64,000 nt of DNA. Origin: Nilaparvata lugens (taxonomy: Eukaryota > Arthropoda > Insecta > Hemiptera > Delphacidae). Of the stretch, positions 10,254 to 20,596 are shown piece by piece. The stretch lies in the NCBI RefSeq assembly GCF_014356525.2, contig NC_052507.1, forward strand, positions 47,113,431 through 47,177,430, read 5' to 3'. Under the pieces are notes generated by a model. It made no database searches. It was given only the letters and a program-made list of their open reading frames with translations, and was not told the origin of the DNA. The position numbers and the translations under genes were made by a program. Numbering within the stretch: position 1 is the stretch's first letter; each line of letters opens with the position of its first letter.

Positions 10254-11923
10254 TGTGAGGGTTATACCAATCTCCTGTCGGTGACGGCACTTATCTGAGG
10301 GTTAACTCCTGTTTGGGAAGTACCCTTGTCACACGAAATAGGGAAAAATGTCTAGAGTATACTAGATTATTTTCCTGACAATTAATCAAAGGATCAATTG
10401 TACTATTTTTCTCAAGGTCAAGTAACTCGATGATGGGCTACTATTAGCCTCTGAAATGAATATGATATTAGCAAATAAATAAGCTATAAGCAAGGTCGAA
10501 CACAGGGTCACTAAGGAACAACATGTGATGACAAGTTGCAATTATTAAATTCACTAAATCATATAAGAATATTGTTGGTTCAATAAGTAATAAATGAATT
10601 TGATAATGAAGGGTTAGGCCCATAAACAATATAATTTGAATTTTAAAAAGTTCTTTCAAGTTTATAAATTTATTAAGGATGAAAAAAGTTAATTCGTATG
10701 GCTTTGTTGGTGGGGAGTCCCTTGCGGGAAAGTTCCACCGCCTGAATATATAATTTGAGCCGTCAATGGGCCTTACGACTGTCATACTTCAGCCGGGACC
10801 GACAGTTTAACGTGCCCATCCGATAACACGGGAGTGATCTGGTTAAAAAACTTTTGGTTGTGAGAGGGTTTGAACCCGGAATCTCTATGCTGCTACGCCA
10901 TCCATTAAGGATGAGCATGTAGTGCTTTCACCCAAGGGTTGCCCGACTCAAGTTTGGACAGTGCAACGTCAGAATTTTTACAAACGATATACCAGTTTGT
11001 CTATGGAAAAAATGAGTCGAAGAGATTTTGAAATAATATTGTTATCATAAATCACTCACATAATATGGGCCCATAATATACGCGCACTCACTCATGAAGA
11101 TTTGTTCACTGCATGGCTGGCATCTTTCATCAGGCTGCATGGCATCATATTAGGCTTCATTATTTGGCCCGCGATTTTAATAATTGATAACTCCTTTTTA
11201 ACTGAGACTTGGCAATCAAATTAAATTCTAACGTTACGGGAACTCTACATTAATTGAATTTAGCACTCTTACATAAATTTAACAATGGAACATTTAAAAC
11301 GACAAAAAATAACAAATAGGAGTTACAAACGACTCTCCATTGGAATGCTCAGTTAATCTCTCTCTTCTTCCTTCTTCTCCGAAATTGAGAAGCTAGGTTT
11401 GGGGAAGAAAAGGTCACATGACCAGTAATGACCAATCACTGGTCAGAAAAACAAATCTACCAATAGGATGGCTACAAATGAAGAAATGAGCTCAGGTGTG
11501 CCATATAGAATAAATAAATAATTTTACAAATAAAAACGAGAAAACAAGCAAAACAAATATAGGGGAACAATGAGCAGATTTTTCAGCAGGTCAGAGTGTA
11601 CAATAAACAATATAATAAAATTAAAAATCGAAGCAAGCAGTCAAGAACCAGAAACAGACATGCCGGTTATCAGCTGACTGATAAGGTAGCCAACTCAGTT
11701 TGATTCAAGAAACTAACCCTTATTGTAAACAAACATTATGCTGTTATAGGTTATTCGAAAACCATTTACAACTGTTTGTGAATCTGGATCTTAATAAATG
11801 AATATATAATAGATTTTGTTGTTATTTCAACAGCCAATAAAGGTGGGTAGTGTAATTTTCAGCTTATTATTATAGAAAGTTGCTTATCAAAGCTGTTTGG
11901 CCACCGTGAATCTCACCGTGACA
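10254..11923. mobile_element. Solo LTR of an unidentified LTR retrotransposon
   Basis: A 1,670-base block starts TGTGAGG and ends GTGACA (TGT...ACA, as LTRs do). It is flanked by ACAT at 10250-10253 and 11924-11927, a four-base duplication usual for Ty3/gypsy. It interrupts the LINE endonuclease exactly between its penultimate and last motifs. No long coding frame is present, and no second copy of its ends lies inside, so a solo LTR is the simplest reading. An unusual non-autonomous element is possible. A tRNA-like promoter block lies at 10866-10900. Confidence 0.75.
10866..10900 (-). promoter_or_regulatory. tRNA-like A and B boxes (possible SINE head)
   Basis: On the minus strand TGGCGTAGCAG (10900-10890) fits the box A pattern TRGCNNAGYNG and GGGTTCAAACCC (10877-10866) resembles box B. 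They are only about 23 bases apart, closer than in a normal tRNA gene, and no cloverleaf can be drawn, so it is not a tRNA gene. A SINE remnant inside the solo LTR is possible. Confidence 0.35.
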
Positions 11924-11927
11924 ACAT

Positions 11928-12562
11928 AAAGCGCTATTATTTCCAATACAAGTTGCCTGCTTTATACAATGTAGGAATTCATATTCACTGAGTAGATTAT
12001 CATAGTCTTCCAGTTGCCTGTGCTGATTTGGTTCTTTTGTGTTGATGTTCAAATCTCCTAGGACGATGTGAAAATACTTTCCATTATCATCCAAAATCTG
12101 CCTCAGATCAATGAGAAATTCTGTTAAGTCCACGTGTGATGGAGATCTATATAACGCTGTTATAACAAAAGTATCTTTCCCAATTTTTAAATGCATATTC
12201 AAACAGTTGGCTAGCCTAACTGCAATTTCTTTTATTTCGACAAAATAGTCGGATTTGACATAAATTATTACTCCATCATTCTGTAGAATATTGTTTTCTG
12301 TTTTGTGGCAGGTATAATTATAGATTGATTCCAAGGAAACACCACCAGCAATCCAGCATTCCGTTAAGACTATCACGTCGAAATCCACGTTCAGGTCATC
12401 CAGTTGAATAAGAAATTCTTCAAAATTCTTATTGTAGCTTCTGATGTTGAAATTGATGATTTTCAAGTTGAAAGGTTGGATTGTATTGTTGACATCTTGT
12501 GAATTTGGAATCGAAGAGTCTTCAATGTTTAATAAATCCAAATCCTCCATCAAATCAGCCAT
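11928..12562 (-). pseudogene. LINE ORF2, endonuclease domain (N-terminal part)
   Basis: The start is the ATG at 12562, in the context AAAATGG; the frame is open further up to 12619 without a better start. Motifs: 'LKIINFNIRS' (Asn), 'VLTECWI' (Glu), 'NDGVIIYVK', 'ALYRSPSH', 'LGDLNINT' (Asp, Asn). The frame is cut by the solo LTR at 11927 just before the 'CIDH' motif, which lies across the insertion. The ORF2 start is only about 100 bases from the helicase region's stop. Confidence 0.85.
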
Positions 12563-12663
12563 TTTTGTTTTTGTGTTTATAATTATTTGTGTGCCAATTG
12601 TAGATATCCTTGTCCTCAACTGATTGTATTTTTTGAGTTAATGACAGCATCAGATCCAACTGT

Positions 12664-14350
12664 TTAATATCTGAATGAGTTGGTATGCCTACCAAGTGCT
12701 ACTATTATGTGCTGAATGCTATCGTAAATCTTGAGTGGTTTAGTATTTTTCCTCACTAGGATAACATCTCTAAACGTTAAACCCTGAGCTTCATGTATAG
12801 TTAGTATTGTTAATGAGCCAGCGGGAGCCTTGTTTTTAACAGCTTTCAGTACCATTTGTTTTTCTGATTGCGTGAATGTGAGGATTAAAGTTTGTGGTTG
12901 TAGGTTGTGAGGTTCTCCGTTAGTTATTGTTGGTTCAATTGATCTAATAATTTTATTTGTAGTGCAGATATCATTGTAGTAGTTAGACAATAGACAGCAC
13001 ACATCCATTGGACACCTGTTGGTTACTGATTGGTAGGAATCCGGATCTGCGAAAACAGAAATATTTTTCCAGACTGCTGGTAAACCACTTCTCTCGATGT
13101 AAGATATTTGTTTTGAGTCTCCAACCAGTACTATCTTGTCTGCGCCTGTCAGCTCAGAGACGAATCCCACGAAGCCGGCGTGCATAAGGACAGCTTCATC
13201 GATGAATACGCACTTATATATTTTTGTGGCAGCCATTAATTAGAAACGACGTCACGGTTCTGTAATTTAAACTAATGGTTGAGTTGAAATCATTTCCGTG
13301 TTTCTCCTGTATAGTTGATCTTATTCCTTTGATTGCGGCTCTTGTTTGAGTTAGTATGAGGTCTTCCATTGGTCGATGTTTATCAACAATTAGATGTGTT
13401 TTTCCGCTCCCTGGAACTCCATCAATCCATCTGATTCTTGGTATCTTGCATCGAGATATATCAATTTTCGAAACAGCATACAACAGTTCCTCATGAAGCA
13501 TCACTTGAGTGTCTCGACTAACCATAATATATTTTTCATTGGTTCTAAATCTGCGAGAACTGTTGTCAAATGATACGTAAGCTCCGCCTCCCTCCATACT
13601 GAATCCCATTCTATATTTTGAAGTAGTTGGTAGAAGGAACATTTTCAATCCATTATCGTAAACATTCATGCTCCTCAATTCAATTTCTCTGAAGACCGAC
13701 GATGAAGCATGAAGATTTTCGGTTCAAAGTGTTGAAAGAGCTTCTTTGAGAATATCTGAGTTTATTTTATCATATTGCTGTAAAAGATTTTTTCAATTCA
13801 ATCATGCAATTTAGAAAGTTATGGTGCTTGCTATCTTCTGGTAGATAACCTTTTGGGCATACTTTTTCTTCTGGCCGATCTGGTTCTGGATAATTGAGAA
13901 AATTCATGCTTCCAGTGCCCCTATGATAAAATATATATTTCAAATGATTAGTTGATAAGATAAAACTGAGTAAATCAATTGAGGATAAATTTTCTAGCTG
14001 GCTGAATTCATCTATGCCTACGACAAGTGGATAATTCATTGATGCCCATTCATTTATTTCCAATAGCACTTTTTTAATTTCTTCTAGAGCATTATAATCA
14101 TTTACTGGCAACAAGTAATTCCGAATTAATTGTTTACTGTCAAGCGTGTTGATTGTTTTCAGTAAGATCGCCGAGCATTTGTTTTGTAGACTAATTGGCT
14201 CAAGGCTACACCACTCCTCTAGCGTCAGCGATTTTGACTTTAGTACGTGCGAGAATTCATCTGAGACTCGAATCTTATTTTCTCCTACGTAAGCAAACGC
14301 TAAATTAATATCGGAATATTCACCGTAATTCTGAATTAATGATACTCTAC
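12664..14350 (-). pseudogene. SF1 helicase of an alphavirus-like RNA virus (endogenous viral element) between LINE ORF1 and ORF2
   Basis: About 560 codons in three frames (from about 14345; 13678-13214; 13236-12664), with at least two frameshifts and stops near 13720. It carries the superfamily 1 helicase motifs of plus-strand RNA viruses in order: Walker A 'GVPGSGKTH' (13394-13420), Walker B 'VFIDEA' (about 13190-13207), 'VLVGDSKQISYI' (about 13095-13135), 'TNRCP', 'TIHEAQGLTF' and 'ALGRHT' (about 12680-12705). In the virus this enzyme unwinds RNA during replication. The upstream third (14345-13770) has no motif I can name and would match the region before the helicase in virga- or nege-like replicases. 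The methyltransferase and polymerase are absent. It lies in the same direction as the LINE genes and fills the space between them. Whether it is a passenger or a LINE-acquired gene is open. Confidence 0.8.
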
Positions 14351-14450
14351 TTTGACGTTTGTTTATTTACATGTAGCTTATTTATCTTTTTTAGAGATTT
14401 TTCAATAGTCGACGGCTCTCTTCTATTGCCCGGTCTACATGACAACGATA

Positions 14451-14479
14451 TTAGCGCAAACCTGCCAGGTTTGCGCTAA
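14451..14479. repeat. Perfect 14-base inverted repeat at the LINE ORF1 stop
   Basis: TTAGCGCAAACCTG, one central base, then its exact inverse CAGGTTTGCGCTAA. The ORF1 stop codon (14478-14476) lies inside it. The ORF1 frame after the stop stays open for about 43 codons towards the helicase region. Confidence 0.9.
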
Positions 14480-15764
14480 GTTCGTTCGTTTCCCATAGTT
14501 CGTTCTATCAATAACTTGTTGCAGTGCTCTTCTATACATGGGCATTTTGCGTCATTGGATTTATGATTAGCTGGCTTGTTATTCTTTTCACAATTAACAC
14601 AAGTTGGAATTTCCTTTTCGGAAGGGCAGTTTTTAGAATTATGTCCTATAACTGAACACTGGCACCGGAAGCATCTCTGAGCTACAGTATAGTCGCTGGC
14701 TTTGCAGCATGTAAAGTCGATAAACAGTTTTACCTTGTTAATTATTAGCTTCCTTATTTCAGGATCGCATTCAAACACCCAATGAAGGGTATCTTTATCT
14801 CTTGGGCCTAACTTGAATGATGGGACGCTGCCTTTGACAAAGTCTTCTTGTTTGATTCCAGAGTTATGGAAATTCTTTTCATAAATGATTTCTGACAGCT
14901 CCTCTTCATTTACATCTGATGGGACATCGTACAAGATTATCCTTGGCTTCTTGTTTGCAGGCTCCGTGATTTTTATCCCTCCAATTTGTAAGCTTTCGTT
15001 TGTTAGTATTTTTTTCTTATCATCCAATGTATCCAGAACAATAAGAAGGCCGCCGCCTCGAACATTAACAGTTCCCTTCACTCTTATATTTTCTTTCTTT
15101 GGAATGTTTTCCTTCAGACTTTTCCTTATTTCTTCACTACTCAGCTTCTCATTATAACCTACCAATTCCAATTTTGTTGGTTTTAGAAGAAGTACATGCT
15201 CTTCAGGTTGGATTATTCTTACGTTTCCTATTTTTTCTGCTGTTGATGTCTTCTTTGGTAACTTAATCACTTCAGCAAAACTGGATTTCTGAACTGATTT
15301 CCTGGATTTTTTTATTTAAGCTGACTATTGTTTCTTGTAACTTTGGCGCACCTGAATTGAGATTTTCTGTCAACTGACTGATAGTAATAGCCCTTGTTTC
15401 GATTCCAACGACAGATTCCGTTTTTTCAACTAACATCTCTGAAAATCTATCATAATCTACTCTTAAAAGTCTCTTTCTCTCATTCTCATATACAACTGCA
15501 GCCCATTTTTGAAAATCCAAGAGTTTATTATTATAGTTCCTCAATATCCTTTTTGAATTCATTGGCCATAACTTCACTTATAGTATTCATATTGTTACCT
15601 TTTTGCAGCTCCACCTCCTGGTCCTGTTTCTGCTCCAAAGGGCTGATGGTAACGTTTTGTTGAAACGCCTCTCCTTCTTCTTCCTCCTCCTCTTCTTTGT
15701 ATTCTGGAATCACTCCATAAGGTGGTTTTTTTTTGTGATTGCATTTGTTGAAAAGACACGACAC
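14476..15764 (-). pseudogene. LINE ORF1 (Gag-like, CCHC zinc knuckles)
   Basis: Three frames follow one another: 15764-15531 (acidic run, 'EEEEEEEG'), 15577-15272 (helical region), and 15270-14476. The last is the best conserved, with RRM-like 'VRGGGLLIVLD' and 'RIILYDVPSDVNEEEL' segments. Cysteine clusters follow: 'CFRCQCSVIGHNSKNC' and 'CVNCEKNNKPANHKSNDAKC', the zinc knuckles of Jockey/I-type ORF1 proteins that bind LINE RNA. No ATG opens the first frame; it can be extended upstream to a stop, so the true start is unclear. Two frameshifts (near 15535 and 15271) make it non-functional. Confidence 0.85.
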
Positions 15765-15892
15765 TATAATGTTGATGGTACTACACTATATAGCTGATGT
15801 TAAACTAACACTATTCTATTGACCTACTTTTCACTGCTACTCTACTCACTAATTTAGATGTTTACTGTACGACTGCTCGACTACGACTGTCC

Positions 15893-16108
15893 ATACTCAA
15901 TAACTCGAAAACTACTGGTCGAATATTTCAATTTCAAGGGTATTGTTGGAAAGAGAAAAGCATTTCAAACATGTTTAATGTGATTTTATCTTTTGTTAGA
16001 TATTTTGTAGTTTTTTATTAGGGCCTAAACTTGAAAAAATGCTATTCTTCAAATTCAAAGTCAAATTTCAAACCGATTTTTCTCGATTTTTCTACGGGTA
16101 ATTATAGT
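15893..16108 (+). repeat. Left terminal inverted repeat of the mariner-like element, inner part
   Basis: Inverted match to 17163-17352, sharing 'ctcaataactcgaaaactac', 'attgttggaaagag' and 'gggtaattatagt'. It continues the repeat that breaks off at 5811. Confidence 0.85.
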
Positions 16109-16387
16109 AGTTTCAATATTTCAAAACTTCTCCATTCCATAAGCTTCCGAATGAATATAAATTCGGAAAGGTAAGTTCCATGATGAAGTGTTCAAAACTG
16201 CTAATATCTGGAATGAACACCTTCAAAAAGAAGAAATTCACAAACAGCATGCATCAAGTGGTGATCCTAAAAGGGTGAAATCACCTGATTATTGCATTTT
16301 TTCTGTAGTACATAGCCTAAATCCTATATAAAATATTAATCATACAATTTTACAAGATCCAACAAAATTTATTCATAGAATAATAAT

Positions 16388-17256
16388 TCAAAGTAGATGA
16401 ATGACAGAATTAAAAGAACTGATGGCAATCATTCGGATGGTAATGAAGTTCCATATCATGCTCACTGCTAACAGGAATTCAAAATAGCCTGTTGCATTTC
16501 TGTTTATGCAACTTCTGCTGCGTTTCATCAAGCTTCGAGTTGCCCGTCTCACTTCGTTGGGCCGTGTCTTCATTACTTTGAACGTCACTCGAATTCTGAG
16601 AATCAGTTCCTCCCTGGTCTCTACAGGTTCTCTGTAAACTTTACTTTTCTCAACCCCCCAAAAGTAGAAGTCTATTGGAGTAAGATCAGGTGAGCGTGGT
16701 GGCCAACTTACGGGTCCACCTCGGCCAATTCACAAGGCCACTTGATTATTTTTATTATCAAGCCACCCACGGACGTTTCTAGCAAAATGAGGGAGGCAGC
16801 CATCCAACTGGAGCCACATATTCTCCCTCAAATTGAGATTCACGTCTTCCATCAATTCGTGAAGCTCATTGACCAGAAAGTCCATATAAACTTCACCATT
16901 CATTCTTTCAGGGAATATGAAAGGTCCATGTATGTGCATTGTGTAAATTTACAGCATCAGTTCTTGTGAACGTACTTTTATCTGTCATCTGTCAATAAAA
17001 TGTTTGAAACACAAACTTGTGCTAAGATCCAACGGCAAAACTGCATCCTTGAAACAGTATGAGATGGTCGAAGGTTATTCTTCTTCGATAATCTTTGAAC
17101 TATTCTTGAAACATCCAACATCCCAGCTGCCCACCGGATGCTGGATTGAGGATTCTGAACACCACTATAATTACCCGGAGAAAGATTGAGAAAAATCGGT
17201 TGAAATTTGACTTCGAATTTGAAGAATAGAATTTTTTCAAGTTTACGCCCTAACAA
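16388..17256 (-). pseudogene. Mariner-like transposase remnant
   Basis: Pieces in family order on the minus strand: helix-turn-helix and linker ('NPQSSIRWAAGMLDVSRI', 'MQFCRWILAQV', 'NILLTDDR', the last holding the first catalytic Asp) at 17256-16978; the catalytic core ('FPERMNGEVYMDFLVNELHE', 'LNLRENMW', 'LDGCLPHFARNVRGWLDNK', second Asp) at 16939-16730; then a C-terminal part at 16588-16388 with the frame lost between. About 50 residues between 'TDDR' and 'GPFIFPE' are deleted, and the third catalytic acid region is unreadable. The enzyme would cut and join the element ends; this copy cannot. Confidence 0.85.
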
Positions 17257-17513
17257 AAAACTACAGAATATCTATCAACACATAAAATTACATTAGTCTT
17301 GTTTGAAATGTTTTTCTCTTTCCAACAATATCCTTGAATTTAAATTCGTACAGTAGTTTTCGAGTTATTGAGTATTTAATGACTGAAAGTAGGCATATTC
17401 TGAAAATATCGGAAAATCGATATATCTCGAAAACTAAGGTTGATAGGAAAAAAGTTTACTAAAAATTTTTTGTTGTAGAAAATCTATGGTCATCGGCTTG
17501 GTGGGACACTCTG
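17163..17513 (-). repeat. Right terminal inverted repeat of the mariner-like element
   Basis: Outer end CTTGGTGGGACACTCTG at 17497-17513, followed by TA. Inverted partner of 5650-5811 plus 15893-16108. Confidence 0.87.
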
Positions 17514-18551
17514 TATAAGCATCTTATCTATTCTTATGGGCTCATATCACAAGTCTCAAAATCATTATTGCATTGAAGTAATTAAAAGGAGGCTCTCATA
17601 ATTTCAAAGAATTATTCATTCTATCTAAGTTCCACTGTATGCCGAACTCAAGCCCTGAGATTCATGAATATTTTAATATTTAATATATTATTAGAATCTA
17701 GAATTATAGATTTATTCGACAAGCAAGAGCGAGTTGAGGAATTGAGCCTATATACTATATGCAATTAATGAAATATAAGATTTATTATTTGATACGAGAA
17801 AGCCTAATAAAATTTAAGTGAGCTACCACTGTGATATTTTCTTTCATATTTTCTCATACTGCTTTATTGTTCCATGTTTTATTATCTCTTGTTGAATCAT
17901 CTGTGTAATATATGAGTTTGTCTATTGAATGGTGTACCTTTTATTTATGACCCTGTCTTTATGCATGAGCATGACCAATCTGGTATTAGCACATTATTTC
18001 ATTATTAATGTAACAGTAAAATTATCATCCAACTATATTCTTTATTGAATGTGGTGAATAAACCAGCAATATACAGCATTGATTATTAAATCTTCAGAAA
18101 TGTTACGTTCTCAAGATTTATCTGAATTATGCAGAATCATAACTGAACTATGGACACAGGGTCATAGTTAAGTTGGAGCAGCGGTATAAATTAATAGAAA
18201 TCATAAGGAATTCTGATTTGGTGTCGCCTTTGATCCTGCTCGATATTGTCTCACATTGCTGACCTCCTTGCCAGATGGTGACGAGTTGGTTTGGAGTCGA
18301 TTCTATATTGTCTCGCACAATATTCAGATTCTTTATATTTATCTATCATTTCAACATCTATAATTGCGGAATTGTCTGGAGCAACAGTAAGAATTGCGGA
18401 CCGACAAAGCAGCGGCAGATTGCAACGTACGATGACAGAACTTTATATGAGCTCTTTGAAGAGCTGGTAAGAACATTGTGGTATTTTTATTTCAGTGGGA
18501 GTGAATATAAAAATTTGCTATTCATTGAATTATATAAAATAATGAAATTTT
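17514..18551 (+). repeat. Family A gypsy LTR fragment, right part
   Basis: It resumes the LTR broken at 5649. It shares blocks with 19693-20490 and 26100-26660: 'ccctgagat', 'cgacaagcaa', 'tacagcattgattattaaatc', 'cacattgctgacc', 'gagctctttgaagagctggtaagaa'. The last part of the LTR before the primer site is missing; at 18551 the sequence changes directly into the next LTR copy. Confidence 0.75.
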
Positions 18552-19947
18552 GAGGTTAGGCTATAATACTTACTGGTCGGCAACCTAAATAATCGATCAA
18601 GCCATATAATTTGAAATTTAGCCAGACACCTTTGGCAAATTTTTGTTGTAAACAAATAGCATTCAACCAGAGGATTTGGTAACCACATGGCATGTTATTG
18701 TAAATGGAAAAACAACTTAATAAACTTAAAAAAATTTATCGTGTAGAATGAGCATGTACAAAATATGTAAAATGACTAAAAATATTAATGAAGTATGTAT
18801 ATTATATCAGGCACATGGATACATTTGTAATTTTTAGATGAAAAATTGCAGTGGCTGATTGGCGGTAATAACGAGTCGATTCGAAAACAACCCTCCAAAT
18901 TTATATAAATGATAAGAATTTGTAAGTTATCACTACTCAGTTCATGTACCAGATGTAATCTGAGTAATTATAAAATATAACAAATAAGATATAGGTAATA
19001 GCCTAGCAGATTGACATGGACTATTTGATTATACAATGGCATAGTAGTTGAATATTTAAATAATATGCATATTTGGAATACAGAAGTATGATCGGAGAGA
19101 ATAGGGGTGGATCAGAGCCCACTTGCTTGCCAGATGTCACCATGGAATGCCACTAACTTTTATAGAGCACAAGTACCTTTTTTGTCAATAATTGTACGTT
19201 TGAAAGATTTAAGTTTGAATTCAATAATTAATTTTCATAAAACTTAGTGAGGCCGTATTAAGGCGTAAGTCATACAGATATTTATTTATTCCCTTGGAGA
19301 GGACGACTTCAGCTACCAGAAAACCCAAGACGACGGGACATTCGGATCGCCATCATCATCTTGTGAATTTCGGCACATGAGTTACAGTTTACAAGAAATA
19401 TATTTATCTAGGGCACCCTCAGTGCTTTGAGTGGAACAAGATTTAAAAAGCTAGCTCGTCGAAAGGTTATACAAATATTGAAATCAATATCAAACTTGCA
19501 CAAGTCTTGAGACATACAAAAAACGATTTTACTAATTGAGAACTATATATCAGATTTACATGTCTAAGTATGCATAGATGAAATAGATATTTAAATTCAA
19601 AGTTATAATATATATGCTCACTAGGTCATAAATTTTATTAGTAAATTATAAAGATATAAATGAAGCTCATGTTCACTGGATAAATTGATTTATCTAATTT
19701 CCATCAGAGGCCGAACCTTTAGCCCTGACATATATATATATTAATATATTTGAGACTTATAATGTATTAATTAAATATTTATATTAACTTGGAAAGAAAG
19801 TATATGAGATTTTATTGGACAAGCAACAGCAAGTCGATAACTGAGCTGCATAGTCTAGATGCATAGGATTGATGATTTAAGAAGCACATGGTAATTTTTC
19901 GTGCTAAGAGCAAAAAACCTAATAATTGAGCTAACCTGTGATATTTT

Positions 19948-20006
<59 letters not shown>

Positions 20007-20596
20007 TTGTTCTTATTTTAATTTTTATACTCGTTGCTCTATATATATTTGTTTATTCGTTGATATTTTGTGTAATATATTTGCATCAATTTTGATGGTT
20101 TATCCTTTATTTATTCCCCTATCTCCATGCATGACCAATCTCGTTATAATCTATTCAGTTACCAGTATTGAAATATTATTAAGATTACCATCCGACTATA
20201 TTCTTCACCGAATAAGTTGGTTAAGACAGCGATATACAGCATTGATTATCAAATCTTTGGAAATAATACGTTCCAGAGATTTATATAAATTATCCAGTAT
20301 CATTAAATCCGATTTGAAGAATCTCAAAATCATAGCATTAAGTTGCAGCAGCGCAAATTCTCGCATCTATATTTGCGGAATTCGACAAATCAGTCACAGA
20401 AATTGTGGACTGTTGGAGCAGCCGACGTCAGTAACCGGCAAGAGCCGAGAACTGCGGGAGCTCCTGAGCGAGCCAGTAAGAAATTGATATTATTATTATT
20501 CTAAGAACCACAATAAGGGTTATATATTTTATTATTCATGCTTTACCGACTGCAGCCAAGCAGGGCAACTCGTTATTGAAAGAAATAACGTGACAT
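18552..20596 (+). repeat. Family A gypsy LTR, second joined copy
   Basis: It begins at 'gaggttaggct', about 200 bases into the LTR, and runs to the end block 'ctttaccgactgcagccaag...aacgtgacatc'. It lacks the first 200 bases and the last few before the primer site. No primer site follows. Together with 4579-18551 it forms two LTR units joined head to tail at the same internal point. Confidence 0.75.
19950..20007. repeat. (TA)n microsatellite
   Basis: About 58 bases of alternating T and A with one interruption, inside the LTR copy at the place where other copies read 'gatattttttactatata'. Confidence 0.95.

Larger units (their letters stand above)
5812..15892 (-). mobile_element. LINE (Jockey/CR1-type) with CCHC ORF1, an RNA-virus-like helicase and two nested insertions
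   Basis: Minus-strand order from the 5' end near 15892: ORF1 with zinc knuckles (15764-14476), helicase region (about 14350-12664), ORF2 endonuclease (12562-11928), solo LTR insertion, ORF2 linker (10249-9719), BEL/Pao insertion, ORF2 reverse transcriptase (7857-6082), and a 3' end with 'aataaataaatg'-like repeats at 5812-5845. Taking out the two insertions leaves about 6.5 kb; taking out the helicase too leaves about 4.7 kb, a normal LINE length. The target was the inverted repeat of the mariner-like element, with a duplication no longer than 'ata'. Confidence 0.85.
5650..17513 (-). mobile_element. Mariner-like DNA transposon with long terminal inverted repeats, carrying a nested LINE
   Basis: Both ends read CAGAGT(A/G)TCCCACCAAG in inverted orientation and are flanked by TA, the Tc1/mariner target. 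The left inverted repeat is 5650-5811 plus 15893-16108; the right one is 17163-17513, giving arms of about 350-380 bases. The left arm is split by the LINE at about 5812-15892. Without that LINE the element would be about 1.8 kb. It contains a decayed transposase on the minus strand. It sits in a family A LTR, so it is younger than that LTR and older than the LINE. Confidence 0.85.

Noticed and set aside
10860..10905. A tRNA gene on the minus strand
   Set aside because: Only box-like motifs, too close together, and no acceptor, D or anticodon stem can be formed.
13214..13678. Cellular helicase or AAA ATPase gene
   Set aside because: The motif set ('GVPGSGKT', 'VGDSKQISYI', 'GRHT') is that of plus-strand RNA-virus SF1 helicases, and the stretch is frame-shifted and lies inside a LINE.
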